A DNA stretch of 64,000 bases from Coffea arabica. Its lineage: Eukaryota; Streptophyta; Magnoliopsida; Gentianales; Rubiaceae. Positions 19,932 through 33,887 of the stretch are shown piece after piece. Position numbers and translations under genes: made by a program. The notes under the pieces were generated by a model. The model worked only from the letters and a program-made list of their open reading frames with translations, made no database searches and was not told where the DNA came from. The stretch covers positions 5,830,501-5,894,500 of the forward strand of contig NC_092317.1 of NCBI RefSeq assembly GCF_036785885.1, in the 5' to 3' direction. The number at the start of each line of letters is the position of its first letter. The stretch's first letter is position 1.

Positions 19932-22900
19932 ATGGGCTGCTGCCTTAGAGCGGCGCCATCTTCCTCCTTCTTACTTACTTGCGTCAAGGGCCCAGCAAAC
20001 TCCAAGTCATCATCCTACAGCCGGAGATGGTACAACCCCGTCCGCCGAAAGTCATCCCTGCTGATCCCTGATACTGACCGCCAGTGGGTTACAGCAGACA
20101 ATAATAGAACTCATCTTCTATCTGAAGGTTCATTTTCCTTTTTGTTTCATATGGGGTTGTGAAGTTAACTAGAAAATCAATTCTTGATGGTTGATATTTT
20201 CTTGGAACTGAATGAAGTTTTTAAATTTTTGCTGCAGAGAGATTTACCGTTGTGTCGTATAATATATTGGGTGATAGAAATGCCTTCAAGCATTGGGATT
20301 TGTACAGAAATGTTCCGTCAATTTACCTGAAATGGGACTATCGCAAAAGGGTTATATGCGAAGAGCTCATTGGTTTGAACCCTGATATCATTTGTTTACA
20401 AGTAAAGTTTTGTGCTTTCCTTTTTGTTTTTATATTTGGAACAAACAAGGGATAACTAAAGCTCAAACTGAACTTATTTGTTGCAATTGGTGTAAAAATT
20501 TAGGAGGTGGACAAATATTTTGATGTCTTAAACATCATGGAGAAAGCTGGGTACCTTGGTTCTTATAAGGTGAAAGCTCCTTTTTTCTTTCCTGAATTCC
20601 TCTTCTTTTATTGAATATTTTCATTGGGAATTTGATATTGGTTGGATGATTTTTGATGTCCTTTTTTTCTTTTTGCATAGAGGCGGACTGGAGATTATGC
20701 TGATGGTTGCGCAATGTTTTGGAAAGCGGATAAGTAAATATTTATGCTATTTGTCTTGTTTGTTACGTATGCTAAGATGATTCGCAAATTTGTATAATTG
20801 ATACTGATGCTCTAGTTTGGTTTGTTCGATGCTTTTTTAGGTTCCAATTGATAGAGGGAGAGAGCATTGAGTTTAAGCAGTATGGGCTCCGAGATAATGT
20901 TGCTCAAGTCTCTGTATTTGAGGTAACGCACTAACATCGAGATATTTGATGGTTTTACAGCTTTTATCTAGAGCATATATGCGTTCCTATGTAGTGACTT
21001 GTAGTTCTGCGTTAGTTGGTTCAGTTTTCAATAGCTGATTTAAAAACTCAGTTGTCATGTGGATGAGATGAACATTGTGAGCTGGAGATGATAAATTTCC
21101 TTGTTTCTAACGAATTCTATATTTATGTAGTCTAAAGGATAAATCTTGCCAACACAAGCACACAGTTGATAATGTCCTAAACGGTAGGGGCAAATGTAGG
21201 AAGATCTTCAAAAAGGCTGGTATATTAGGCCCTTGGTACTGCAGCTTCTGATTCCTGATTCTAGAAGAGTAATTTTGATTTGGTTTCTTGTACATAATCA
21301 AATATGTACATTGACTTGTGTTTGTCACCAATGTTGTCCCAATGGTCTCCTCCTGTCTGTGATTTGATTCAATGTTTTTGCTAATACTGGGGTTCCGTAC
21401 TGAGCAAAACTATATGTTATGGTAATCTTAGGGTGCATTTTGAAGTTTTTATCTCTTTTTCAATAAGTAGAAAGAATTCAAAATTGCTTATCAAGAGGAA
21501 TACATTAAGTTAATGAATAGAACGAGACTGTTCATATCAAAACTCGTGTCAAGCAAAGGCTAAAGCTCAACTAAATGAACTTTTCTTTCCTACAGATGCT
21601 AGATGATGAATTTTGTGCTTGTAACAGCACAACCAGATCAGTTTCTTCTTTTTGTTTTTTCATCTAAGTTTTGCTAGATATTTCACTAGTGCAGCCTGCT
21701 GTTGGTAATTAGAGTAGGAAAAAAGGTAGACTCTTTTTATACAACGGCAAAAAATCTCTTTTATCATGAAGTTGGAAACCCAACGTTTGGTCTTTCAAAT
21801 GATGATTACAGTAGAAAGAGTTATTTCCCTTTGATTTGCCCCACTTCAGTTATTTAAGATTCCACTTGTGTTTCTAGTTTGCATGGAAGAAATGGGTGTT
21901 TTGTAGATTTTAGCTTGTTTAATGAAGTCCTACTATGTAAGGCATTGGATGAAGGAGTGCTGTAGAACTTGATTGCTGTTACTATTATGCAAGTTGACAA
22001 GGTTCCTGAAAAGTTATACAGCATATGCAATTGTCTAGTTGCAATTATTTTTCATTCTCAACTAGCCTGTCAATTTCCTGGTCTTACTTCTTCTAATACA
22101 GGTAGATGCGCAAAGCTAAATCAAGGAGAATACTTGTTGGGAACATTCATGTGCTCTACAATCCAAGGCGAGGGGATGTAAAACTTGGTCAAGTGAGTTT
22201 AGCCTTATAGCATACTGAGAGTTCATAATTACTCCATTATCCTTGATCCTTTTATGTGCATCTCTTGAGTTAGAAAACAGTTAAAAAGTAATCAAACATC
22301 ACTTAATTGTTGTGAGCAATAATTCGCTATTTCTTTTATACCTATGGCTTCTTGTAAAGTTGTTTTGATGCCTAGATGTGCTTTTTTCCTGTATTATCCT
22401 GTTCTTCAGATTCGTTTTCTTTTATCAAGGGCATCCATCCTCTCCAAGAAGTGGGGAAACACACCAGTTGTGCTCGCTGGTGATTATAATAGCACTCCCC
22501 AGGTTTGGAGCACAAAATCCATCATGCATGTTTTGTATCATCTCTTTGGAGCCACTAACTGATGATTTTGACTTGTACTTCTTGACAGAGTGCAATCTAC
22601 ACATTCTTCTCGTCATCTGAGGTAAAATTGTGGAGTCCAATTTCTGCGTTTCAATACAGAACTTATGTACTGGATAGTGCTTTATAAGTAGTGTTTATTT
22701 CCTGCTGCAGTTGAACATCATGCTACATGACAGAGGAGACTTGTCTGGTCAGAAAAATTGCCGTCCAACTCAAGCTCTTGGTATTAGACGAGAACAGGGT
22801 TCTCTCTTTGTATGGATGGACAGGTAATTCAAATTTTTTTTTCTGTTATCTCACGTAACGGTACATAAAATTTCATGATTTCTATTCCATTACTTAAGTT

Positions 22901-24299
22901 TCAACAAGCTACTTGAACCTGCCTTGGCATATTATGGAGTTGCAGAGTCATTATGATCTGACACTTAAAGAAACAGCCTTTCTTTTGCACGTCTTGATAA
23001 TAGTCTAAGATAATCTTTTATATATTTTTCTTTTTTATTTATTTGTCATAACTGATCAAGCTGACAATTATGCAAAGCAACACTAGTTAGCTGGAGAGCA
23101 GAGGGAGAAATTTTATCAAATATGTACTGGAATCCTAGAATAAAGCTTGAACAAAAGGAAAGGATTCATCATGTCTAGGGCAGAATAGGACTACTGAAAT
23201 ATCTCTTTTTCATCTCTTGAAAATGGCAATTTGATGCCTTTGTATAAGTTACCTATGAAGGAAGGAAAGAGGGGAGGAAGATGAATTTGTGGAAGCATAT
23301 TCATGCTGTCACTTTCCTGTGTCAACATAATCATAGATAAGATACCCGAATTTGGACTGTTTAGGCGACAGCAGTTCTCCATGTCTCAGTAACTCTTGTT
23401 TCTTTATGTTCACGGAGGTCTAAGGCTTCTTTTGTGGTTGTAGTTTGATAAATGCTTACATCTTGTTTCGTTTGGTGATACATTTGGAACCTATATGAAG
23501 AGAAAGGAAGAATGTCACGTTACAGCTCTCTAACTTTCCAGATATCTGTGTTTATCCTTAAATGCCAATCATATCAGATTCTTGCACAGTAGCTGGACAA
23601 ATGAAGAGATCAAAAGTGCAACTGGAGGCACTGATAGCCGTGTTATTAGAAATCCGTTGAAGCTCAGGAGCTCCTATGCCATGGTGAAGGTACGAGTTTC
23701 TATTGCATGAAGAGAGTTTTTCCACCTTTGCTTTGGATCACTCCACCTATGCACGAGTCTGCTACTTTATAGGGTTCTGCAGAAACACGAAGCTCCAATG
23801 GTGAACCTTTGGCCACATCATACCACTCAAAATTTCTTGGAACAGTTGACTATTTGTGGTATGTAAAGGTCTTTACTTTTACCTGTGATTCTGTTTAGCA
23901 ATAATTTGTCGAACATCTTTCTATTGGTTTATGTAGGTTCTCTGATGGTATTGTACCCACCAAAGTCATGGATACTTTACCAATCAATGTCCTCAAGAAG
24001 ATAGGTGGGCTTCCATGCCAGGTAAAGAGAACTCTTCAGCTCTGTATAAGAACCTTGAGAATGAAGTACGTCTAATCTTCAGAAATCAACCCGAGTCAAT
24101 GGGTTTTACTTCTTGTCCAATAAAAATATGGTAGAATTGGGCATTGTTTACCAAGACATGGCAGAAATTTGGTACTTGACGATAATTTTTATGTATTCTG
24201 CAGAAATTTGGTAGTGATCACCTGCCCTTGGTTTCTGAATTCGCTTTCATTCAAGGTTCGAAAGATGAAAATGAGACCAGCAATTTTCTGATATCATAA
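19932..24299 (+). CDS. CCR4-3: Carbon catabolite repressor 4 homolog 3-like deadenylase
   Basis: This is a member of the endonuclease/exonuclease/phosphatase (EEP) fold CCR4 group, which removes poly(A) from mRNA. Thirteen exons: 19932-20127, 20238-20401, 20504-20569, 20681-20733, 20841-20922, 22106-22192, 22410-22502, 22589-22621, 22711-22823, 23578-23689, 23773-23858, 23937-24021 and 24204-24299, giving 421 residues. The basic N terminus (MGCCLRAAPSSSFLL, RRWYNPVRRKSSLLIP) precedes the fold. Catalytic-type motifs are VVSYNILGD, NPDIICLQEVDKYFD (Mg-binding Glu), GNIHVLYNP, LAGDYNSTP and GSDHLPLVSEF. The frame upstream of 19932 lacks an in-frame ATG, which supports this start. Every junction keeps frame. 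Exon 6 uses the acceptor GTAG just before ATGCGC, because the CAG four bases earlier would shift the frame. Subtype 3 is inferred from the RRWYNP N terminus and a C-terminal domain without leucine-rich repeats. Confidence 0.92.
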
Positions 24300-24790
24300 G
24301 TTGTCCAGCCACAGCCAGCCAACGTATCATTTGCAGCCAGCTGCTACATCCTCAGTTCAGGAATTTTCATCTTTGAGTGTATCAATTTTAGTTTGCAGCC
24401 AGCTGCTACATCCTCAGTTCCGGAATTTTCATCTTTGAGTGTATCAATTTTAGTTTGCAGCCAGCTGCTACATCCTGTTTACCAAGACATGGCAGAAATT
24501 TGGTACTTGACGATAATTTTTATGTATTCTGCAGAAATTTGGTAGTGATCACCTGCCCTTGGTTTCTGAATTCGCTTTCATTCAAGGTTCGAAAGATGAA
24601 AATGAGACCAGCAATTTTCTGATATCATAAGTTGTCCAGCCACAGCCAGCCAACGTATCATTTGCAGCCAGCTGCTACATCCTCAGTTCAGGAATTTTCA
24701 TCTTTGAGTGTATCAATTTTAGTTTGCAGCCAGCTGCTACATCCTCAGTTCCGGAATTTTCATCTTTGAGTATATCAATTTTAGGAGACA
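24145..24790 (+). repeat. Tandem duplication of terminal exon and 3' flank, with nested 62-bp repeat
   Basis: A unit of 331 bp beginning TGTTTACCAAGACATGG at 24145 recurs at 24476. It carries the end of the last intron, its CAG acceptor, the whole 96-bp last exon of the CCR4-3 gene with stop codon, and 3' flank. Inside the flank a 62-bp unit beginning TTGCAGCCAGCTGCTACATC is repeated at 24331, 24393 and 24455. Copies are nearly identical, so the event looks recent. Confidence 0.95.
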
Positions 24791-24959
24791 TTCAGGTAAA
24801 CTGGGCAGTCCTAAACATGCAAAGAGAACATTATATATATGCAAAGAAGAACCCAAATATGTCCCTTTATTCGGTGGGGTGCTGTTCATCCGTTCATGTA
24901 GTAGTAATTCAACCAAGTACTAAAGTAAAAATGTGTGGATGCTCCTTCTAGATGGAAAA

Positions 24960-26075
24960 GAAAAGTCTGCACTTTTTTCTGACCAACGACGGCTCATGCG
25001 CCGTGTTTTGAAGTAACTCTTAATTCAACAATCAAATACCGTGTAATCAGTGCTTCGTCCGCCTCTTTTATCGTTCCAGCGCTTCCGTGCTCTCTCTCTC
25101 TTCTTCTTGTTCTTTTTTTTTTTTTTTTAAATAGAAAGAAGAAAAAGAAATTAAAAAAAAATCTCTAGTCTCTATCCTGTTTGGTCAATGTCACTGTCAC
25201 CGACTGCGAGGAACCACCACGCGGGAAAATGCCGACCATAAAAGTAGACAACTTCGTGTTTTTTTATCCTCGGCAGAACGTAGCCTAAGTGCCAAGTATG
25301 TAGAAGATTCCGCTGGATTTGGGCCGCTTGAATTTGAATGCAACCTCTTCAATCCACAATCGGGTCAAGGAAAAAGATATGAAGAATTATTTCTAAAAAA
25401 GATATATTAAAGTTAGAGTAAAATTTACAGTAAATGTGTATATATTGTTAGCGTTTGATTTTATAATTTTTTAATAATTTTTGTAAAATAATTTTATATC
25501 ATTAGTTATAATGTTTAGGAATAGTTATGTTGAAAATATATATTTAAATAGTTAAAATAAAAAATAGTCATGGATAGTTATAAGTAGTTAAAATAAAAAT
25601 AATTTTTATAACGGTAAAAATGAAAATTTATAAAATAATGATAAATGTTAATACTAATGTTAATTTTAAATTCCTTCCTCAAACTTTGTATATAATATAA
25701 TATAGATAACTGTGTAAAAATTAAATTTTACATAATTATCATTATCATGATTAAATACTACCCCTGAATCTTCTAGCGAAATCGTTTAAGGTGTCCCAAG
25801 CTTGATTTTTTTAACCACTGCTATCATTTCTTCAACCAACTATTGTTTAATTACATATTTAATTTTTAGTTCCTAGTACGGCGAAAAAAAGGCCCTCAAC
25901 TTTTCATGTGTTATAGTTTAAAAAGAAAATTTTTATCAAAAATATTTCTACGTTTTTCGTAAACGTAATTTTCAATCATTATTTTATCTCACATATATTA
26001 AATCGCTATAATATATTTTTTATAAAAATTTTGAAAAATTACAATCCAAACATTGTCTTAATATCTCAAATTACA
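24960..26075. other. AT-rich spacer between the CCR4-3 gene and a MITE
   Basis: This starts with the end of the CCR4-3 3' region and contains a T10-plus/A-rich tract near 25110-25160. No gene or bounded repeat was recognised. Confidence 0.5.
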
Positions 26076-26396
26076 GGTTTGTTTGGATAGAGTATTATTT
26101 GAAATATTATTTGGAATAATTGCTATAGCACTTTTTGTGATGTGATATATGTGAGATAAAAATGTGATTGAAAATATAAAAAAGTTGGTTGAAAAATGTG
26201 TTTATGATACAAGCGAAGAATAGCTGATTAGTTTTTCAAATATATTTGCTTACATCATCATTATAATTTTCAATACACTTTTTTATCTTTCTAATTATTT
26301 TTTTATCTCATATATATCACATCACAAAAAGTGTTAAAATAAAAATATCTCAAATAAATTACTATACATTGGATAAGTTTACTATCTAAACAAACC
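26076..26396. mobile_element. MITE of the TTTGGATAG family, near-complete
   Basis: Terminal inverted repeats GGTTTGTTTGGATAGAGTA and TACTATCTAAACAAACC. Sub-terminal blocks AAAAGTG/GTGATGTGATATATGTGAG occur on the left and in inverse form on the right (CACATCACAAAAAGTG). Related degraded copies lie at 2350-2512, 35098-35235 and 46143-46300. No clear target duplication. Confidence 0.7.
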
Positions 26397-27066
26397 AAGC
26401 TTGAAAAATCATCCCTCTCGAATTTCGTCCGTCCCATTCTGTCTCGTCTTTGTTTAACTGTTACGGTGGGGACGGACGGAACACTTGGGACAGGTGATTT
26501 GACGCATCCAAATGAGCAGTGGCTAAAAGATCCAAAAAGAAATCCAACAACCACCGACAGAAGATTCCAATTTAAAGGCCGATACGTTTTCCCAAAGGAG
26601 TGAAGAACAAGCCGGGCAGACAGATATAATCGAATACTTGTGAATCATCGCCACCTCACCACCACACCATCATCCACAGCGCAACACCTTCACCCATAAC
26701 TAATCCCCGCGTGGACTTCCAAAATATTTTTTAAAAAAAGAACTGCTAATTACTATGACTTTAAAAAAAAAAAAAAATTACTATGACTTTATGACACTGA
26801 CAAGAAACGGCAGCGGTTGCCGCGCATGTATGTATTTCGTCCAACTCCCGACAGGAATTGCTTCTGCACCACGTTTCAAAAATATTCACGAAGAAATATA
26901 GGAATTGCTTATTCCTTCTTTGAGAAAAAAAAAAATTGGATGCGGTTGTTGTGATTTATTTCCCCTTGGATTTCGATGCGAGTTTTTTGAATCTTGTCGA
27001 GGTTAATTAAACCTAATTCAAGATTGGGAATTAATTGATAATAGTTAGGTGAAGATTTAAGAGACG
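26397..27066. other. Promoter and leader region of the lipase gene
   Basis: About 0.67 kb between a MITE and the lipase start codon. The GC content rises toward 26400-26500. An A-rich tract repeats around 26737-26790 (AATTACTATGACTTTA twice). No firm TATA or cis-element call is made. Confidence 0.4.
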
Positions 27067-30000
27067 ATGCCGATTCAACAATTGGTTGACAACGTCCTCG
27101 CTGTTACCAAAGAGTGAGTGCTGCCCATTTCTTTCTTTCGCTCTTTACTTCTAATAGGTAGACATGTATATTTAGTTATATTTCTGTTTCGTTTACTCTT
27201 TTTTTTTTTTTTTTTTGAGCTAATGTTTTTTTTGTTTTCTTGATTGAGTTATTACTGGAAGAGTTTATTAGCCACCGTATTTCGGCTTGATTTTGACTAT
27301 TGGTTGATATCTGTCGTTAATGGAGCCGTGATTATTTTACCTGCATTAATTTTGATATTAAGTATTGATTTTTGTGTTTTTCAGTATTTTTCCTGCCTGA
27401 AGATGTGATTAGTGAAGTGGAAAAAATGATTTGTACTGTTTCTGTATGCTTTTAGCTTATTTGATTGTGGATTACTTGGAAAATGGTAAGTAATTCTAGT
27501 GATATATATATATTTTTTGGTGTGTGGATTGTTCCGGAAAAAAAATTAGAAGCAAGTCTCTTGAGCTCGATTTTGTGTCAGTGAGAAGAAAGGAAAGGTC
27601 TTTACACATTGACTATGTAAGATTGGATATGTTGTATCCCTGTTGGATGTGTTTAGAATTTGGGCGAGGGGTGAGGGTTTAGGGATTTTATGTGATGAAT
27701 TTAATGCTATCAAAATTTGGGGGCGAAAGTTTTGTAGGATTACCATGAGTATGCGATGTAGTGACAGAGTTATTGGGAACTAAGAACTGATGTATCCAGT
27801 GGCAAAGAGATATGAGAATTCTGTTGCTGGCTTATGGTGGTATAAGCAAGGAGAAAGGTTGAGTTTCTTATGCAGCAAAGTGCATGATGCCTCGGCTCAG
27901 GTGAGGGCTAGGTTAGATAGTCGAAAGTAAAGTTGGAGAAAAAAGGTCAGTTAAAGGTAACAAACAGTATGATTTAGATTGTAGTTACCATGTGACTCAG
28001 ATGACATGTAAAAAGGAAGAGCAGAAGAAGTGGGCTCATATGGGTTTTTTTTCCAGTTTCAGGTTGACGCGTGAAAATGCTTCTGACTTCTCTTTTGTAT
28101 ATCATCATCATAGAAGGAACTAGAAAATTTAGTTAGAGGGGGTGAGCTTTGAACTTTGAAAAATGATCTAGTGCTTTTTCTGACCTCGAATAGGTATAGT
28201 GTACATCGTCTTGAGCAGGGAAACATTAACATAAAGCCCTTAAGTACGTATGAAAAGCTGAAACCTGAAAGTTCCCTGTACTTTTTAATCCAGGATCAGA
28301 TGCTCTTCCATCTGCCTCTACTAGTTGCTAGGGATCCAGTTAGTGCAGGACCTTTTCTAGTGAAACTAGTTTCATTTGAAAATTTTTTTCCCAATAACCT
28401 CTTTTACTTGTGTTTCGCTAGGATGACTTTGTTTTGGGCAGCTCTATAAGACAAGTCTGCCATGATTTTTATATGTTGCTTATAAAGATCCTTTGGTTAC
28501 TTAATTGAGCATTATGATCTTGTGTAAACTACAGAGCATTTACATTTTTTCTGTTGGTATCTTTATTTGGTCAGGTCAGTGAAGACCTTTACTTATGAGT
28601 CAGTGAACAATATAGTGAGGCTGATAAATGAAGTGTCAGCACTTCTGCTGGCTATTCTACCTGGGCAGGCTTCTATTCTCGAAGGTATTCATGGTTGGGA
28701 ACTCAGGCCAACTTTTCGTGCGCCTAAGCTCCCACGTTGGATGGAAGAGTAAGTTCTGATCCGTCAGATTAGTTTCTTAAGTCTTTTGTTTTTTCGCTTT
28801 GTTATTTCGTATGTGATATGCCTTGCAAAAGTTAGCTGCGTACTTTATATCATGCTCCTACATAGACCTGTTAACAAAGTAACATGGAATTTTTTTTCTT
28901 TTTTTTTGTTCAGAGGATTCTTTTGCTCTTAGGTTGAAGGATATTTTTTCGCTTCTTTTCTATTATTTTTCATAGGGCCCATCTTCATTCTGAACTTGAA
29001 AACTTCTATGAACCGGCAATAGCATGACTGGAAGGAGGACCTTGAGTGCACTGAAAAAGAAAAAGTTGGACAAACATTAAGTACTTCTTATAGTTTACAT
29101 GTTAGTGATAGTGCTGGAATGTATAAGCTTTGGAACCGTACAATTATAGTGGAAATCAGGCAATAATTTACTTACAGTGCTATTGTTTTTGTCATATCTG
29201 CTTCTTGTGTACTAAGAAATTCTCGTTTGGATAGTATAGTGGCATTGCTAAACTTTATCCATGGTTATTCTTTCAATGAGTACTTTTGAATCTAATTGTC
29301 ACTTTTGTAAGTTCTAAATGTCCTGCCACTTAGCTTACCCAAAATTAAAAAAAAAATCTTGCTACATGTCTTTCTGCTGCATATGCACGTTTCTAATTTT
29401 TTATTCCTGAACTGCTTTTATAGTTTGGATGCTTTAAGTATTGGAGGATAAAGATTTGATGATTAAAAATGCTTAGTTGTCATTTTTTTTAGAAAATCAT
29501 TTAATTGTTGTTTTTTCTCATTGTTTATTTCTGTGCCCCCCCCCCCCCCGGCCCGGAATTTGAACTACTCATGTGAAAAACCTTGCTGTTGATGTTGTTG
29601 GAGATCTTAACTTTTGACTTTTACCCCCCCCAAAATAAATTTTATTGACCTTTTTTTTTTTTTTTATCTTCTTGATGATTCAGGGGTGCGTCATCTTTTA
29701 ATCAGTTCATCCACAATCTTTCTATGGATTCTGATACAACTTCAAGCTTAGATAATTCATCTGATGAAGAATATTATGAAGACATTCCTGGATCTCCACT
29801 CTCTCAAAGTTCTCGTACCTCTAGAGCAAGCAGTTTCAGAAAGCATGATAGGCATCAGATGACTTGGATCAGGTGCCTATTCATGTATTTTCTGCTCCCT
29901 TTGAAATTTTTGTTTGGGGGACCATTTTGGCTCTTTAGTCTGTCTTCTGATGGGAGCAATAGTGCACCAAGTACCCCAAGAAATCATCAACCCTCTCATT

Positions 30001-33000
30001 TGCATTCGCCTAGGAGACTCCAGACACTCAAGGACCATTTTGTTCAACGTGCAACTGATCGAAGGCGTGGAGTTGTTGAGGTTCAATGCTATTAGCTTTA
30101 CAATTTCTCTCTATTCTTGACTTTGTGAAAATGGGAAATTAGTGTTGTCAGCAATTACAGGACTATGTGTATTTACCTGGAGATCTATAGTTCTTCAATA
30201 TAAACTCATAAAAACATTTTCCTAATGCTTCTCATCAAAATTCGTAAGAATGACTACAAAGAAAAACAGCTTAAGTCTGCCATGAGATAGTTTAAGCATG
30301 TTTTTCTTCTCCTTCTCGATTAACCTTTATGGACATAGCTATTGATATGCCAACATGTTCTTATAGGATCTCCATCTTGCATTTGAGATCTCCATAGAGG
30401 CTATATTCGATATTTTCCACAAGGCAGCACGTTGTCTTCTTGCACCATTCGACACTCTAAGAGGAGTTATCAGATGGTTTTATTTTCAAAATACTGGTTC
30501 TGGAGATTGTCTTTCTCAAGGTGGCTCAGTTCAAACTGCAACTCTCGCAGACAATGATCCTACTCCGACAGAAAGGAAGACAACTTTTGATCATTCCCTT
30601 AATACAGATGCTCGGACATGTCAAGATGTAATCACTGAGCTTGGGTAAGAATAATAGAGATTACTCCATTCTGGTGCTTCTTTTTAATCTGCATTTGTAT
30701 GAAAATTAACTGCTCAATGTACTATCCTCGTGATCATGTATACCTTATAGCCATATGTGTCTGTTTGTTCCTGTTCTTAGGGAAATGCAGAGTTTAAAAG
30801 TTGTATTGAAAAAAAAAGTTGCATTAAAGAAAAGCATTTGCTTCTGTTGTTATAACCAATAAAAGAAACTCTCTTCTGCTTGTATTTGTAGATAAAGCTC
30901 TGTAAACTTCTCCTCTCTATTATCCTGTAAAAAGCTTGAACTTTTTTATGAAGATTGTGCTTTGATTGTGTGCATGCATTACTTCATGTTGATGATTTAT
31001 GAGCCTGCTCCTGGTGCCAAAAATTAAACTTAAGAATTTTTTCTCTCTTATAAGATTAAAAATGATTAGTAACTGAAGCCATGATCTAAGGTGTTGCAAA
31101 ATTTGTGCACTCAAACATCAAACTCTGTTGTTATTATCATCACATAATCGATTGCACTTGTTCCTTCTTATCTTTATTGTTGCTTCTTATACTGCTTTCA
31201 TATGTTGTGAGTTTCTTTCTTGGACATCTGTCTTGGTTATGGCTTTATGGCAAGGAAGTAAAGCTGAGATTGTTAACACTAGATAAGCATGGTGCATCTT
31301 GTTATGAGGCTATAACGGCACCATGAAGTTTTTGGATTGCTCTTTATGAGAATGCACAAGTGATCTGATTTCTTGTATGCTTATTGGTATATCCAATACT
31401 TAGTAGCTCCGTCATTAGTTTAGAGTTTCAGGAACCAAAAAGTTATTTTATCTTTTTTTGTCTTTTGCTTTTATTGAGAAAATATTACTTATTGTCATAG
31501 TGAAGATTAAATCCTCTTCATGATCTTTGTTTTTCAAAGTATGACGTGCCACCCAAGAAGCCTATAATACTCTTAAGCGAACTGAACTGAGACCTGAGAG
31601 GGGTCAGGAATGCCTTAAGAGTGATGCCTTAATTTACTAGAATTGAGCTCTCTAGAAGCCAACTCTCGTGTCATGTTTGCTCTCCATTCTTCTTCTGATT
31701 GTCATTTGCTTCTTTTCTGTGACAGCTATCCTTATGAGGCTATTCATGTGGTCACTGCTGATGGATATGTTCTTCTTCTGGAAAGAATTCCAAGGTTCTG
31801 ATTTTTCTCTCTTCAGCACTAGATATTTTTTCTCTTAGATTCTGGTTTATGGACTCATGTTTGCAATCATTTGGTGCAGACGAGATGCTCGCAAGGTTGT
31901 TTATCTGCAGCATGGCATATTTGATTCTTCAATGGGGTGAGTCTTATTTATAGTCAGGTTCATGTTGTTGAAGAGTTTTCTTGCTGTTGAAAAATCTCTC
32001 TGTACTAGTTTAATTTAGCAATCAGTTTTGTTCACGTGCAAACATGTAGATGAGTTTTGGTAGTTTGAGTTTTATCCATGATTGTATGTGCTATTAATAC
32101 AGGAGTGTATGGTAGAAATGTCTCAAATCTAATTATAAATGCTTCCCTGTACTTTCATGTAAACAAAGTTGTATAATACCTTCCTTGCAGTTTCAATTGG
32201 AAAAAAGTTTTTCTTGTCTTGCTTTGTCAAAATTAGACCTTCTGCTCAAAATTGCAAAAGATGTATTTTGAATGAGTTTGTGAAGCAATGACTAATTTGC
32301 CAAACTCTTGTTAGTTAGACGAGATTGTATGAAGGAGGGAAGTTGTTGACATAGGATTTTAAGGAAGTGCCTAAGTCATGTTTTTAAGAGATATGGATGA
32401 AAGATGCTTGGTGAATCCTCCCACTCCAAGTGGCACATGCTCTCTCTCTCTGGTTGAGCAGTTTGTAGTTCTTTTGTTCAACTTGGTCTTTAAACCACTA
32501 TTTCCCTTTGCAGTTGGGTGTCCAATGGTGTTGTTGGTTCTCCAGCTTTTGCAGCCTTTGATCAAGGTTTGCCCTGTTTACTTTTACTTATGGACTTGTA
32601 TCTTCCAAATCTCCCGTCAGTATTGATTAATTTAGCTCATTTATTGTGGGGAATAATATTGATATCATCACTTGTCAGGATATGATGTTTTCCTAGGGAA
32701 CCTTCGTGGATTGGTTTCCAGAGGGCATGTAAACAGAAGTATCTCTTCACGACAGTAAGTGGCTCATTTAGATTATATTCATTCATCTGGGACCCTGATG
32801 TGCATTAAAATTACAATTACATTAACAAAGAAAGAGCTAGTGTTGAATCTTTTCCACTTCGTGTAAAATTTCAAGCAGATATATGGTACTTGAATCAGAG
32901 ACTGCCCTTTTATTATTTGAATTACTAAACATTTGCAGGTACTGGACTTTCTCCATCAATGAGCATGGTACAGATGATATACCTGCGATGATAGAGAAAA

Positions 33001-33887
33001 TTAATGAGATTAAAGTTTCTGAACTGAAGTGTATCCAATCGGATCAGGAGGGAGGGACAAATAACATTCAGCCTTACAAACTATGTGCAATTTGTCACAG
33101 CCTGGGAGGAGCTGCCATATTGACGTACGTAATAACACAAAGGATTAAAGAGAAGCCCCACAGACTTTCAAGGTTGATCCTATTATCACCAGCTGGCTTC
33201 CATCATGATTCCACCGTGGTGTTCACATTGATGGAATACCTATTCCTCGTGTTGGCCCCGATACTGGCCCCCCTAGTTCCGGCCTTTTACATACCTACCT
33301 GGTTTTTCCGCATGCTTCTGAACAAGTTGGCTAGGGATTTTCATAATTTACCTGCAGTTGGGGGATTGGTTCAAACACTCATAAGTTATGTGGTGGGCGG
33401 GGACAGTTCAAATTGGGTGGGAGTACTGGGTTTACCACACTACAATATGAATGACATGCCAGGTGTCTCATTCCGAGTGGCACTTCATTTGGCACAGATG
33501 AAGCGGGCAAAGAAATTTAAAATGTTTGATTATGGGAGTGCTGCTGCCAACATGGAGGTATATGGTTCCCCGGAACCATTGGATTTGGGGGAGTATTACA
33601 GCTTAATCGATGTTCCTGTTGACCTCGTTGCTGGCCGGAAGGACAGGGTAATTCGGCCTTCAATGATAAAAATGCATTATAGGTTGATGAAAGATTCAGG
33701 AGTGGAGGTATCATACAGTGAGTTTGAGTATGCCCATTTGGATTTCACATTTTCCCACCGTGAAGAGCTCTTAGCCTATGTAATGTCTCGACTGTTGTTA
33801 GTTGGAACTTCTTCCAAGCAGTTAAATGGGCAAAAATCTTTGAAACCGAAGAAGAAAGATGGAATGAAGGAATTGCAAGTTAATTAA
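27067..33887 (+). CDS. Alpha/beta-hydrolase lipase (plant acid/gastric triacylglycerol lipase-like)
   Basis: Nine coding exons: 27067-27113, 28575-28748, 29684-30080, 30367-30644, 31726-31794, 31880-31936, 32514-32566, 32679-32754 and 32939-33887, giving 699 residues, the size of the Arabidopsis At1g73920/At1g18460 type. The N-terminal 130 residues include a Ser/Asp-rich segment (SSDEEYYEDIP). Residues about 133-157 (WIRCLFMYFLLPLKFLFGG) are a likely membrane segment. The AB-hydrolase lipase region begins YPYEAIHVVTADGYVLLLER, followed by VVYLQHGIFDSS (oxyanion HG). The nucleophile elbow CHSLGG places Ser at about 438, with Asp about 619 (AGRKDRVI) and His about 650 (YAHLDF). A hydrophobic stretch LFLVLAPILAPLVPAFYIP lies in the cap. 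Family knowledge suggests hydrolysis of neutral lipid or sterol esters; substrate and location are unknown. All junctions keep frame. Confidence 0.93.
29537..29551. repeat. Poly-C run in lipase intron
   Basis: About 14 consecutive C residues followed by GGCCCGG, in the intron before the third coding exon. Such runs are error-prone in sequencing. Confidence 0.85.
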
